Shown one piece after another: positions 33,921-43,739 of a DNA stretch of 64,000 nucleotides (the stretch's first letter is position 1; each line of letters opens with the position of its first letter). Origin of the DNA: Rhodoferax sp. (GTDB lineage: Bacteria > Pseudomonadota > Gammaproteobacteria > Burkholderiales > Burkholderiaceae_C); NCBI RefSeq assembly GCF_013297935.1, contig NZ_JAAFIX010000005.1, positions 186,001 to 250,000 on the forward strand. Direction: 5' to 3'. Position numbers and translations under genes: made by a program. The notes beneath the pieces were generated by a model. It saw nothing but the letters and a program-made list of their open reading frames with translations. It was not told where the DNA came from and did not search any database.

Positions 33921-36900
33921 ATGTCGTCCAACCTTGTTGACTCCGGAGACAACGAACTCGCTATCAGCGACCTTGGGCCATTGGCTTGGGTCCTGGAGGA
34001 GCTGCGCAAATCTTTAGACGGTGCCACCAAGGCGATGCGCCGGTTTGTGCGCGATGCCGAGATTGCAAGGGGCTCGGAGCTGGCGGAGTTGGATGCTAGT
34101 CACCTGCGTATTGCCCGGCAGCAGTTGCATCAGGCTGTAGGTGCCTTGGAAATGGTGGGGCTGGAAGCCCCGGCGAAATTCCTCCGTGCGATGGAGTCAC
34201 TGGTCCAGAAATACGTTCAAAAGCCGGAGCAGTGCAGCGACGAAGCTGCCAGCGTCATGGAGCGCGCGAGCTTTGCCCTGACGGAGTATCTGGACGGTGT
34301 GTTGAAAGGCAAGACTGCCTCCTCGGTCGCGCTGTTTCCTCAATACAAAGCGCTTCTTGAATTGAGTGGCGCCGAGCGGGTTCACCCCGCGGACCTGTGG
34401 CCGCCGGCATGGCAATGGCTTGCGGTTGCGGTTCCGGATGGGGTTGAGCCGCGTGGTGTCGGTCCGGCAGTCCGTCGCGAGATGGACCATGCCGTGCTTC
34501 GCCTCGTGAAATATGGCGATACGGAAGCCGCGCGCCGTTTGCTCCAGTTGAGCTTAGGGCTGGCGGCAGACGCCCACTCACTGGAAGAGCGCACCTTCTG
34601 GATGGTCAGCGCCGCTTATTTCGAGGGGATGTCCCTGCAACTGTTTGACGGTGACATCTACACCAAGCGAGCCGCCTCACGAATCTTGCAACAGTACGTG
34701 GCGCTCACGAAGGGCCAGCATTCGGTGTCAGAGCGTTTGGCGCAGGACATTGTGTTCTTTTGTTCCCGTGCCATACCGATCGATCCGCAACATGCGCCGG
34801 TACTGACTGCGGTGCGCACTGCATATGGACTGAGTCGCACCAAGCCTGTGGACTATGTGAGTGAGCAGTTTGGCCGTTTCGACCCGGCGATGCTGGTCCT
34901 GGCTCGCAAGCGAATCGCGGCTGCTGCAGAGACATGGTCGGCCCTGGCAGGTGGCGATGTCAATCGATTGAAGGTGGCGGCAGAGCAGTTTGCTGCCGTG
35001 TCGGATGCTGTCACCAAGTTGCACGCCGAAAGCGGAGAGTTGGCAAAAGCGCTTTCCAAAACCATTGAGGCGACGGCACGCTCCGGCACTTCGCCTACGC
35101 CCGCTGTGGCGATGGAAGTGGCGACCTCGGTGTTGTACCTTGAGGCAGCCTACGAAGACTTGGACCCGACAGACAACCAGTTGGCGGAACGCAGTGCGCG
35201 TTTGGCGCAACGGCTGCAACATGTCACCGGTGGTGGAGAGCCTGAAGCCCTTGAGGGGTGGATGGAAGAGCTGTATCGCCGGGTCAGCGACCGTCAGACC
35301 ATGGGTAGCGTGGTGGACGAATTGCGGACCACGCTGGCGGGTATAGAGAAATCGCTGGACCAGTTTTTCCGTGATCCCCGCGACAAAGGTCCTCTGCGGG
35401 AAGTGCCCAGCCAATTGGCGCAAATGCGCGGCGTATTTTCGGTGTTGGGTCTGGATCAGCCCTCTATTGCAGCACTTCGCATGCGCAGCACGGTTGAGCA
35501 AATGCTGGTGGACGATATTGATGAAGCCAGCGCGCGCAGCGGCGTATTTGAAAAACTGGGTAATAGCTTGGGTGCAATGGGCTTTCTCATTGACATGCTG
35601 AGCTTCCAACGTGCTTTGGCCAAAACCCTGTTTGTGTATGACGAAGCCTTGGGTGAGTTCAAGCCCTTGATGGGCCGGGAGCGTGCTGTCATTGCGGGCC
35701 CTCAGTCACCGACAAGTGAGGTTCAAGAAGATGTCGCGGCACTGTCCGCGTTGACAGCGACTCTGGCACCGGCCCATGCTCCGGCCGCTGTGGCTGCGCC
35801 CGCTCCTGCGGTGGACGAGGACGATAGTGCGGAGCTGCAGGATATTTTTCTCGAAGAAGCCCGTGAAGTCATTGTGCGGGGCCAAGATGCTCTTGTGGCC
35901 CTGCGTTTGGATCCCACCAATCTCGCTGATCAGACCACACTGCGTCGCGCCTTCCACACGCTGAAGGGCAGCTCCCGGATGGTCGGTTTGAATGAGTTCG
36001 GCGAGGCTGCCTGGTCGTTTGAGCAACTTCTCAATACATCCCTGGCCGAGCAACGCCCGGCGAGTGATGCGTTGATCGAAAGCTCCCAGCAGGCCATGTC
36101 GGGACTTGCCCGCTGGGTCCAGGGTATTGCCGACGGGCAGACAGCCGGTTGGAATGCGCTGGCTTTCAGAAAAACCGCAGATGCCCTGCGCCTGCATGAT
36201 CAATGGCTTCCGCTGGATATTCCTGCCGATTCCTTCGAGGCGACTGTCGAAATGGCGGCGGTTCCGGATGCCGCCCTTCCTACGGAAACTAGTGGCGCTG
36301 GCGAGCTTGCTGTCGATGCTGTCGCATCGGAATGGAGCGAAGAGCCACCGATGCCCCCGGTGGAGTTGCTGGAGCCGGAGGTTCTTGAGCCGTTGGAAGC
36401 AGACGATCTAAAGGTTGATTTTGCTGCGACTGAAATGGGCGCGCCCGAGCTCTTGGAGGTAGTGGACACACCAGACTTTGCCTCCACGCAAATTTCGACG
36501 GTGGACCCCTTCGCTATCCTCGATGAGGCGCCGCCTGAGTTCGTGTCGACCCAGCTGTTCGATTTCGAGAAGACCGTTCCAATCGTTCCGGAGCCTGATG
36601 TGTTGCAAAGCATCACTGCCGAAGACTTGGAAATGTCAGATGCGGATTTGGGTGATTTCGATTTTGCAGATTTCGATAGTCCTTCGACGACCGAGCTCGC
36701 TCCCCTGGAGACGCGGTTGGCAGATGTCTACGCAGAAACGCCCCTAGAAGAAATCGATGAGCTCGCTGCGGAAGAGGAGCCTGCTCAGACAACCGGTTTG
36801 GTCTTGGAGTTCCCGGAGCGCATTGCCGTGAACCCCGATGAAGGCATGAAGGTGATCGGCTCCCTGCGCATGAGCATTCCCCTCTATAACGTCTATCTCA

Positions 36901-39752
36901 ATGAGGCTGACGAGTGGTCACGGCGCTTGCAGACCGAGCTGGGCGAGTGGGCGCTGGAGCTCCATGAGCCGGTATCCGACAACGCCATTTCATTGGCCCA
37001 CTCACTTCTTGGCAGTTCTGCGACAGTCGGCTTTGTGGCACTGTCGGAAATGGCCAAGTTCCTGGAGCAGGCGCTACAGCATGTGCAGCTGCACCGGCAA
37101 ATGGAGCCGGGTCATGCGGCAGTGTTTTGTGACGCTGCGGAAGACATCCGGCGCTTGTTGCACCAGTTTGCTGCAGGTTTTGTGAAAGAGGCGGATCCTC
37201 AGATTTTGCGGAGCCTCCAGGAGATCATTGAAACCGAGTTTCCTGCCCCGGTCATGGAGTCTGAGCCTGACCTCGACTCCTTGCTTCCGGACACCCCGGA
37301 GGTCGTGGACGAAGTGGAGAGCGAAGCGCCACCTGTGGAGGTCTCAGCGCCTGCTCCACTGCTTGCGAGTGCAATCGTGGCAGAGGCTGCTCCGCTCGTG
37401 ATTTTGGATGATCACGACGAAGAGCTCACCGCCGAGGACAGCCTGGACACCGACTTGTTGCCCATCTTCGAAGAAGAGGCCACAGAGCTCATGCCACAAC
37501 TCGGCGCGGCCTTGCGCCAATGGGTATCGCGCCCTGACAACGCCGGTGCGCGCAGCGAAGTGCTCCGTTTGTTGCACACACTCAAGGGTAGCGCTCGTTT
37601 GGCGGGCGCCATGCGCCTCGGAGAGATGGCGCACCGCATGGAGTCTTCGATCGAGGTATTGGGGGCCGAAGGTCTGCAGACGATCCAGCTTGAGCCCCTG
37701 TTGTCCCGGTTTGACGCCTTGCAGTCGGTTTTTGCGGCTTTGGGTCAAGCTGCATCTGTCGTTGACGTTGAACCTGAAGAGCCCGCGGCACGCGCCGCAA
37801 CGGTTCCTGCAGCTAGCGCAAGCACTGCACCTCTGCCTAAACTGCTACCAGCCATTTCTCAGGCGCCGGCTGCAGCGCCTCGCGCTCAGGGCAACCAGTC
37901 TGTTCGTGTGCGGGCCCAGCTCTTGGATCGCTTGGTCAACCAGGCGGGTGAGGTCATGATTACCCGCTCGCGTATGGATGAGCGGCTCGGCCAGTTGCGT
38001 ACTTCCTTGGGTGAGCTCACCGGCAACTTGGATCGCTTGCGCCAGCAGCTGCGCGACGTAGAGTTGCAGGCTGAATCGCAGATGCAATCCCGCCTTGCGC
38101 AAACCAAAGACTCTGCACAGGCCTTCGATCCCTTGGAGTTCGACCGGTTCACGCGCGTCCAGGAGTTGACCCGCATGATGGCGGAGTCCGTGAACGACGT
38201 GGCTACCGTTCAGCGCAATTTGCAGCGTTCGGTTGAAGGCACGGAAGATGATTTGATTGCCCAAGGTCGTCAGGCTCGCGAGCTTCAAAAAGACTTGTTG
38301 CGTACCCGGATGGTGGAGTTTGATGGCATTGCAGATCGCTTGTATGGTGTCGTTCGCCAAGCGGCCAAAGACGCCGGCAAACAGGTCAAGCTGGATATCG
38401 CCGGAGGCGCTATCGAAATCGACCGCGGCGTTCTCGACCGCATGGCCCCGGCCTTTGAGCACCTGTTGCGCAATGCGGTAGCCCACGGAATTGAAACTCC
38501 CGCCGAGCGGACCCGTGCGGGCAAGTCTGCTACGGGGACGATTCAAATCGAGGTTCACCAGGAAAGCAACGACGTTACCGTCAGCTTCAGTGACGACGGC
38601 GCGGGCCTGAACTTGGAACGCATCCGCACCAAGGCAGAGGCCAAGCAATTGATTGCTCCGGGCGAAAGCTTGAGCGATGTTGATGCGGCGAATTTGATTT
38701 TCATGCCGGGCTTCTCCACCGCTGATGAGGTGACCGAGCTCTCAGGGCGCGGTATCGGCATGGATGTCGTACGCGCCGAAGTGCACGGGCTCGGTGGTCG
38801 CATTGAAACCCAGACCAAGGCCCTCGCCGGAACCTCTTTCAAATTGGTGTTGCCTTTGACGACTGCAGTGACGCAGGTGGTGATTCTGCGAATGGGGGAC
38901 TTCTCCATTGGCGTACCCGCCAACATCATGGAAACCGTCTTGCGCGTGCCCAATAGCCAGCTGCAAAAAGCCTACGCAGAGCAGAGCTTTGCATTCGGCG
39001 AAGAGTCCGTTCCGTTCTTCTGGGGTGGGGCACTGTTGCAGGTGTCCGGTCATAGCGAGGAGTCTTCGGGTAAGACGCTTCCAGTTGCTGTTTTCCGCAG
39101 CGCAGGCCAGCGCTTGGCAGTACACATTGACGAAGTGCTGGGTAACCGCGAAGTGGTGGTCAAGAATCTCGGCCCCCAGTTGGCGCGACTGCCTGGCTTG
39201 GCAGGCATGTCGGTTCTGGCCTCAGGTGCTGTCGTGTTGATTTACAACCCCGTGGCGCTGGCGTCGGTGTATGGCGATCAAGCCCGTGCACTGGTCGCGC
39301 AGCCTGCCGATCCGGTGGATGGCACTGTCAGCACGACTCCGCAAGAGTCCGTGGTGGTAGCCGCCAGCACGCAGTTGCCGCTGGTGTTGGTGGTTGACGA
39401 CTCGATTACCGTGCGCCGCGTGACACAGCGCTTGCTCAAGCGCGAAGGCTACCGGGTGGCATTGGCCAACGATGGTCTGCAAGCCTTGGAGCGCTTGCAG
39501 GAAGAAATTCCCGCGGTGGTGTTGTCCGACATCGAGATGCCCCGGATGGACGGCTTTGACTTGGCACGCAACATCCGTGGCGACGCCAAGTTGCGAGACC
39601 TGCCCATCATCATGATCACCTCGCGCATTGCGGAAAAGCACCGCGAGCATGCCCGCGAGCTGGGTGTCGACCATTACCTCGGCAAGCCGTACTCCGAAGA
39701 CGAGTTGCTTGGCTTGGTGCGGGCCTATTGCTCGACGGCAGTGCCAGCCTGA
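33921..39752 (+). CDS. pilL: Hybrid chemosensory kinase PilL/ChpA
   Basis: A 1943-residue CheA-type kinase. Residues 1-620 form the helical N-terminal PilL region. Three His-containing HPt modules follow: His679 (FHTLKGSSRMVG), His1027 (AHSLLGSSATVG, weaker) and His1219 (LHTLKGSARLAG), separated by acidic linkers. The dimerisation segment begins near 1335 (LVNQAGEVMITRSRMDERL). The ATPase has HLLRNAVAHGIE and SDDGAGLN / GRGIGMDVVRAEVHGLGG. A CheW-like domain and a C-terminal receiver with Asp1870 (LSDIEMPRMDGFD) end the protein. It phosphorylates PilG and PilH. The 3' end overlaps the convergent photolyase by 28 bases. Confidence 0.95.
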   Translation: MSSNLVDSGDNELAISDLGPLAWVLEELRKSLDGATKAMRRFVRDAEIARGSELAELDASHLRIARQQLHQAVGALEMVGLEAPAKFLRAMESLVQKYVQKPEQCSDEAASVMERASFALTEYLDGVLKGKTASSVALFPQYKALLELSGAERVHPADLWPPAWQWLAVAVPDGVEPRGVGPAVRREMDHAVLRLVKYGDTEAARRLLQLSLGLAADAHSLEERTFWMVSAAYFEGMSLQLFDGDIYTKRAASRILQQYVALTKGQHSVSERLAQDIVFFCSRAIPIDPQHAPVLTAVRTAYGLSRTKPVDYVSEQFGRFDPAMLVLARKRIAAAAETWSALAGGDVNRLKVAAEQFAAVSDAVTKLHAESGELAKALSKTIEATARSGTSPTPAVAMEVATSVLYLEAAYEDLDPTDNQLAERSARLAQRLQHVTGGGEPEALEGWMEELYRRVSDRQTMGSVVDELRTTLAGIEKSLDQFFRDPRDKGPLREVPSQLAQMRGVFSVLGLDQPSIAALRMRSTVEQMLVDDIDEASARSGVFEKLGNSLGAMGFLIDMLSFQRALAKTLFVYDEALGEFKPLMGRERAVIAGPQSPTSEVQEDVAALSALTATLAPAHAPAAVAAPAPAVDEDDSAELQDIFLEEAREVIVRGQDALVALRLDPTNLADQTTLRRAFHTLKGSSRMVGLNEFGEAAWSFEQLLNTSLAEQRPASDALIESSQQAMSGLARWVQGIADGQTAGWNALAFRKTADALRLHDQWLPLDIPADSFEATVEMAAVPDAALPTETSGAGELAVDAVASEWSEEPPMPPVELLEPEVLEPLEADDLKVDFAATEMGAPELLEVVDTPDFASTQISTVDPFAILDEAPPEFVSTQLFDFEKTVPIVPEPDVLQSITAEDLEMSDADLGDFDFADFDSPSTTELAPLETRLADVYAETPLEEIDELAAEEEPAQTTGLVLEFPERIAVNPDEGMKVIGSLRMSIPLYNVYLNEADEWSRRLQTELGEWALELHEPVSDNAISLAHSLLGSSATVGFVALSEMAKFLEQALQHVQLHRQMEPGHAAVFCDAAEDIRRLLHQFAAGFVKEADPQILRSLQEIIETEFPAPVMESEPDLDSLLPDTPEVVDEVESEAPPVEVSAPAPLLASAIVAEAAPLVILDDHDEELTAEDSLDTDLLPIFEEEATELMPQLGAALRQWVSRPDNAGARSEVLRLLHTLKGSARLAGAMRLGEMAHRMESSIEVLGAEGLQTIQLEPLLSRFDALQSVFAALGQAASVVDVEPEEPAARAATVPAASASTAPLPKLLPAISQAPAAAPRAQGNQSVRVRAQLLDRLVNQAGEVMITRSRMDERLGQLRTSLGELTGNLDRLRQQLRDVELQAESQMQSRLAQTKDSAQAFDPLEFDRFTRVQELTRMMAESVNDVATVQRNLQRSVEGTEDDLIAQGRQARELQKDLLRTRMVEFDGIADRLYGVVRQAAKDAGKQVKLDIAGGAIEIDRGVLDRMAPAFEHLLRNAVAHGIETPAERTRAGKSATGTIQIEVHQESNDVTVSFSDDGAGLNLERIRTKAEAKQLIAPGESLSDVDAANLIFMPGFSTADEVTELSGRGIGMDVVRAEVHGLGGRIETQTKALAGTSFKLVLPLTTAVTQVVILRMGDFSIGVPANIMETVLRVPNSQLQKAYAEQSFAFGEESVPFFWGGALLQVSGHSEESSGKTLPVAVFRSAGQRLAVHIDEVLGNREVVVKNLGPQLARLPGLAGMSVLASGAVVLIYNPVALASVYGDQARALVAQPADPVDGTVSTTPQESVVVAASTQLPLVLVVDDSITVRRVTQRLLKREGYRVALANDGLQALERLQEEIPAVVLSDIEMPRMDGFDLARNIRGDAKLRDLPIIMITSRIAEKHREHARELGVDHYLGKPYSEDELLGLVRAYCSTAVPA

Positions 39753-41224
39753 TCAACAGACTTTTTGAGGAAGCCATAGCGCGCCAGTGTGCGCTCTCTG
39801 GCCCCCGCATGGTCAACAATTGGAGCGGGGTAGTTCACTCCCAGTTGCACTCCAGCGGCTAGCATTTCCATGGGCTTGGCAGCCCATGGGGCATGAATGG
39901 CTTTGTCTGACAAGCCCGCCAGCTGCGGCAGGTAGCGCCGGATGAACTTGCCCTGGGCATCGAAACGTTCACTTTGGGTCACAGGGTTAAAAATCCGGAA
40001 ATACGGTTGCGCGTCGCAACCACTGGAGGCTACCCACTGCCACCCCCCGTTATTGGCAGACAAATCAAAGTCATTGAGGTGGACTGCGAAATAGCGTTCG
40101 CCCCAGCGCCAATCCAGGCCAAGGTGCTTCACCAAAAAGCTACCCGCCACCATGCGCAAACGGTTGTGCATGTAACCGGTCTGGTTGAGCTGCGCCATGG
40201 CCGCATCGACGATCGGGTAGCCCGTGCGGCCCTCGCACCACGCCGCGTACAAGGTTTGGGCGCGTTCGCCCTGCTCCCAGGCAATGTGGTCGTATTCCGG
40301 TTTGAATGCATGGGTGGCAACCCGTGGAAAGTTCGCCAGAATTTGAAAGTAAAAATCGCGCCACGCCAACTCAGCCAGCCAGACCGAGGCCCCAGCACTG
40401 CCAGCGCGCACCCGCTCCAGCGCGAGATTGACCAGGTGCCGGATCGACACGGTGCCGAAGCGCAAATGCACACCCAGATAACTCGGCCCCTTGAGGCCCG
40501 GAAAGTCGCGCGCCTCGCCATAGCGGTCCATCCGCAGCACAAAGTCATCCAGTAGCGCCTGACCGCCAGACTCTCCGCTGTGTATGCCCAGCGCCTTCAG
40601 GTTGGTGGGCTCAAACCCCAGGGATTCGAGCGAGGGCATGGCAGATGGCACATCTGCCGGTAAGGCCGCCAGAGTAGCGGCGGCCCCTTCCTGGAGGTGG
40701 CTCTGAGCGAGCAAGCCGCTGCCGATACGGGCCAACCACGCGCGGTGGTAGGGCGTGAACACCCCGTAGGGCTTGCCCATCTGTGTCAGCACCTCCCGCT
40801 CCTCAAAGACCACCTGGTCTTTGACCAGCATGAGCTGCTTCCCATCGCGCAGGAGTTGCTGCTGCACAGCCGTGTCGCGCTCCACGGCGGCGGGCTCGTA
40901 GTCCCGGGCGGCAAACACAGCCTGCACCTCCAGCTGAGCCGCCAACTCCGGAATAGCATCGACTGCGTCTGCATGCAGCACGATCAACCCGCCTTTGCCA
41001 TCCGGCTGCAGTGCCCGGAGCCGGGACTGCAGCTCAGACACCGCCCCGTGGATGAACTCCACCCGCCGGTCCGCCCGGGGTAAGTGTCCGAGAATGGCCT
41101 TGTCAAACACAAAAACGCAATACACGCTGTCGCATGACGCGGTGGCGAGGGCCAAGGCCGCGTTGTCAGTGGCCCGCAGATCGCGACGGAACCAAACCAG
41201 CCCTTTGGTGAAATGAGAGTGCAT
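39725..41224 (-). CDS. phrB: Deoxyribodipyrimidine photolyase PhrB
   Basis: Light-driven repair of cyclobutane pyrimidine dimers. 499 residues from ATG 41224 (MHSHFTKGLVWFRRDLRATDN). Antenna-binding Rossmann domain 1-~135, FAD-binding helical domain ~205-485 with the conserved blocks FGTVSIRHL, ELAWRDFYFQILANFP, GRTGYPIVDAAMAQLNQTGYMHNRLRM, and WGERYFAVHLNDFDLSANNGGWQWVASSGCDAQPYFRIFNP. The Trp-rich electron path residues are present. The frame stays open far upstream but that part overlaps yqgE and is not coding. Starts 21 bp from the divergent yqgE. Confidence 0.96.
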   Translation of the reverse strand: MHSHFTKGLVWFRRDLRATDNAALALATASCDSVYCVFVFDKAILGHLPRADRRVEFIHGAVSELQSRLRALQPDGKGGLIVLHADAVDAIPELAAQLEVQAVFAARDYEPAAVERDTAVQQQLLRDGKQLMLVKDQVVFEEREVLTQMGKPYGVFTPYHRAWLARIGSGLLAQSHLQEGAAATLAALPADVPSAMPSLESLGFEPTNLKALGIHSGESGGQALLDDFVLRMDRYGEARDFPGLKGPSYLGVHLRFGTVSIRHLVNLALERVRAGSAGASVWLAELAWRDFYFQILANFPRVATHAFKPEYDHIAWEQGERAQTLYAAWCEGRTGYPIVDAAMAQLNQTGYMHNRLRMVAGSFLVKHLGLDWRWGERYFAVHLNDFDLSANNGGWQWVASSGCDAQPYFRIFNPVTQSERFDAQGKFIRRYLPQLAGLSDKAIHAPWAAKPMEMLAAGVQLGVNYPAPIVDHAGARERTLARYGFLKKSVDQAGTAVEQ

Positions 41225-41245
41225 GTCAGCCGTTAAAATCAGAGA

Positions 41246-41845
41246 ATGTCCGGCGATTCTGCACCTTTCAATCTCACCAACCATTTCCTGATCGCAATGC
41301 CCGGGCTGGACGATGAGATGTTCTCCAAAAGCGTGGTCTTTGTGTGCGAGCACTCCACACGCGGCGCCTTGGGCTTGGTGATCAACAAGCCCGCCGACAT
41401 GCCCCTCACGGCCCTGTTTGACAAGATCGACCTGCCTTTGCAGCGCACCGACCTGCTGGCCGATACGGTGTTTCAAGGTGGCCCGGTACAAACCGAACGG
41501 GGTTTTGTCCTGCATGAGCCCGTTATTGCTGCCACGCAAGAGGGGGGTGAGTCTTTGTATGCCTCCACCATGACCATTCCCGGTGGTTTGGAGATGACGA
41601 CCTCGCGCGATGTGCTCGAAGCCCTGTCCATGGGCTCCGGCCCCAAACGCGTGCTGGTAACACTGGGTTACGCCGCATGGGGCGAGGGGCAGCTTGAAAC
41701 CGAGTTGGGCGAAAACAGCTGGCTCACCACGCCCGCTGACCAAACCATTATTTTTGATACGCCCGTGGAGCAACGGTACGACCGCGCCTTGGGCTTGCTG
41801 GGCCTGCAGGCCTGGATGATTTCTCCACAAGTGGGGCACGCATGA
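41246..41845 (+). CDS. YqgE/AlgH family protein (DUF179)
   Basis: 199 residues, the family fold seen in MPGLDDEMFSKSVVFVCEHSTRGALGLVINKP at the start and VLVTLGYAAWGEGQLETELGENSWLT near residue 140. Role unclear; widely conserved next to ruvX. Its stop overlaps ruvX by four bases (ATGA), forming the first gene of yqgE-ruvX-pyrR-pyrB-pyrC'. Confidence 0.95.
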   Translation: MSGDSAPFNLTNHFLIAMPGLDDEMFSKSVVFVCEHSTRGALGLVINKPADMPLTALFDKIDLPLQRTDLLADTVFQGGPVQTERGFVLHEPVIAATQEGGESLYASTMTIPGGLEMTTSRDVLEALSMGSGPKRVLVTLGYAAWGEGQLETELGENSWLTTPADQTIIFDTPVEQRYDRALGLLGLQAWMISPQVGHA

Positions 41846-42255
41846 GCGAGGCCGCGATGCCCGTCCCGGCGGCATTCACGACCTTTATTGCATTCGACTT
41901 CGGCATGAAACGCACCGGGGTTGCCGTGGGCAACCGCCTGATGCGTAGCGCAACGCCACAAGGCTCCATCCATGCCGAGGGCAACGCCCGTTTTGACGGC
42001 GTGGCCGCCAAGCTCAAAGAATGGCAGCCCGACGCCATCGTGATCGGCGTGCCTTACCACCCCGATGGCGCCCCGCACGAAAACACCGCGCGCGCCAAAA
42101 AATTCGGTCGGCAGTTGCAAGGGCGTTTCGGCCTGCAAGTGTTTGAGGTGGACGAGCGCTACAGCACCACCGAAGCCATTGCCAGCGGCGCCAAAGACGC
42201 GGACGCCGCGTCGGCCTGCATTATTTTGGAACAATTTTTAAGGAACCTCCCATGA
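41842..42255 (+). CDS. ruvX: Pre-16S rRNA nuclease / Holliday-junction resolvase homologue RuvX (YqgF)
   Basis: 137-residue RNase-H-like protein. The catalytic acidic pattern is visible: FDFGMKRTGVAVGN (first Asp), IVIGVPYHPDG and the C-terminal VDERYSTTEA / KDADAASACIILEQF. In Escherichia coli YqgF trims the 16S rRNA 5' end; a recombination role has also been proposed. Four-base overlaps with yqgE upstream and pyrR downstream show a tight operon. Confidence 0.95.
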   Translation: MSEAAMPVPAAFTTFIAFDFGMKRTGVAVGNRLMRSATPQGSIHAEGNARFDGVAAKLKEWQPDAIVIGVPYHPDGAPHENTARAKKFGRQLQGRFGLQVFEVDERYSTTEAIASGAKDADAASACIILEQFLRNLP

Positions 42256-42749
42256 CCACTTTGGCCTTGGACGCCGAGGCGCTCTACCGCGAACTGCTTC
42301 GTGGTGTGCAGCTGCTGTGCAACGCAGAAACCCGCCTGGTGGGCATCACCTCCGGCGGCGCCTGGCTGGCTGAGCGCCTTCAGGCGGACCTCCAGCTAGC
42401 AGACAAGCACGGCACCATTTCGTCGGCCATGCACCGCGACGATTTCGCCAAACGCGGCCTGTCCTCCGGTGGCCAGACGCAGCTGCCTTTTGATGTGAAT
42501 GGCGCAGACATCCTGGTGCTGGACGATGTGCTCTACACCGGCCGGACCATCCGCGCGGTGATCAACGAGTTGTTTGACTATGGCCGCCCCGCCCAAGTGC
42601 GCTTGGCGGTGCTGGTAGACCGCGGCGGGCGCCAGCTGCCCATCCAGGCTGAATTTGCGGCGGCGCGGGTCAGCCTGGCGGTCAACCAGTCTTTGGCTCT
42701 GGCGCGCAGCGCCGAGGGTGTCTTTTCTTTTGATGTGCAGGAGGCCTGA
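42252..42749 (+). CDS. pyrR: PyrR: uracil phosphoribosyltransferase / pyrimidine regulator
   Basis: 165 residues with the PRPP-binding motif [27 protein letters not shown] near residue 80-105 and the family start [15 protein letters not shown]. In Bacillus PyrR also controls the pyr mRNA by attenuation; whether a Gram-negative homologue does so is uncertain, and no attenuator-like leader is seen here. Overlaps ruvX by four bases and precedes pyrB by two. Confidence 0.94.
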   Translation: MTTLALDAEALYRELLRGVQLLCNAETRLVGITSGGAWLAERLQADLQLADKHGTISSAMHRDDFAKRGLSSGGQTQLPFDVNGADILVLDDVLYTGRTIRAVINELFDYGRPAQVRLAVLVDRGGRQLPIQAEFAAARVSLAVNQSLALARSAEGVFSFDVQEA

Positions 42750-42751
42750 GC

Positions 42752-43714
42752 ATGTTGTACAAGCGCAATCCGCAACTCAACAAACACGGAGAGCTCATTC
42801 ACCTGCTGTCCACCGAAGGGCTGCCCAAAGGCATCCTGACCCACATTCTGGACACCGCCACCAACTTCGTCTCGCTCAACGACCGCGAAGTTAAAAAGGT
42901 GCCCCTGCTGCGCGGCAAAAGCGTGTTCAACCTGTTTTTTGAAAACAGTACCCGCACCCGCACCACCTTCGAGATTGCCGCCACCCGCCTGAGTGCGGAC
43001 GTTATCAATCTCGATATTGCGCGCTCCAGTGCCTCTAAAGGTGAGTCGCTGCTGGACACCATTGCCAACCTGAGCGCCATGGCCGCCGACATGTTTGTGG
43101 TGCGCCACAGCGAGTCCGGCGCGCCCTACCTGATTGCCCAACATGTGGCACCCCATGTGCATGTGATCAACGCCGGTGATGGCCGCCATGGCCACCCCAC
43201 GCAGGGGCTGCTGGATATGTTCACCATCCGGCACTACAAGAAAGACTTCTCGAACCTCACGGTCGCCATCGTGGGCGACGTGTTGCACTCCCGCGTGGCC
43301 CGCTCCGACATCCATGCGCTGACTACGCTGGGCTGTGCCGAGGTTCGCGTGGTGGGCCCCAAAACACTGGTGCCGTCCGACATGGCGCAAATGGGCGTGC
43401 GCGTGTGCCACACCTTGGAAGAGGGCATTAAGGACTGCGACGTCATCATCATGCTGCGCCTGCAAAACGAGCGCATGAGTGGCGCGCTGTTGCCTTCGAT
43501 GCACGAGTACTTCAAGAGCTTCGGCCTCACCCCCGAAAAGCTGCAACTCGCCAAGCCCGACGCTATCGTCATGCACCCCGGCCCCATCAACCGCGGCGTG
43601 GAGATCGACTCTGCGGTGGTGGACGGCAAGCAAGCCGTGATCCTGCCGCAGGTGACCTTCGGGATCGCCGTGCGCATGGCGGTCATGAGCATCGTCGCGG
43701 GCAACGAAGCCTGA
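42752..43714 (+). CDS. pyrB: Aspartate carbamoyltransferase catalytic chain PyrB
   Basis: First committed step of UMP synthesis: carbamoyl phosphate + aspartate. 320 residues; the carbamoyl-phosphate loop [15 protein letters not shown] (~67-81), the second domain signature [17 protein letters not shown] and [12 protein letters not shown] at the C-terminus. The N-terminus is a little longer than that of Escherichia coli PyrB, as in class-A ATCases that form complexes with a dihydroorotase-like subunit. ATG 42752 directly follows pyrR. Confidence 0.97.
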   Translation: MLYKRNPQLNKHGELIHLLSTEGLPKGILTHILDTATNFVSLNDREVKKVPLLRGKSVFNLFFENSTRTRTTFEIAATRLSADVINLDIARSSASKGESLLDTIANLSAMAADMFVVRHSESGAPYLIAQHVAPHVHVINAGDGRHGHPTQGLLDMFTIRHYKKDFSNLTVAIVGDVLHSRVARSDIHALTTLGCAEVRVVGPKTLVPSDMAQMGVRVCHTLEEGIKDCDVIIMLRLQNERMSGALLPSMHEYFKSFGLTPEKLQLAKPDAIVMHPGPINRGVEIDSAVVDGKQAVILPQVTFGIAVRMAVMSIVAGNEA

Positions 43715-43739
43715 GCCCCCGGATTCAAGGACTGAAGCT

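Noticed and set aside
41225-41875. Extension of the photolyase frame upstream to 41875
   Set aside because: It would overlap nearly all of yqgE on the other strand; the photolyase family start (GLVWFRRDLR) is right after ATG 41224.
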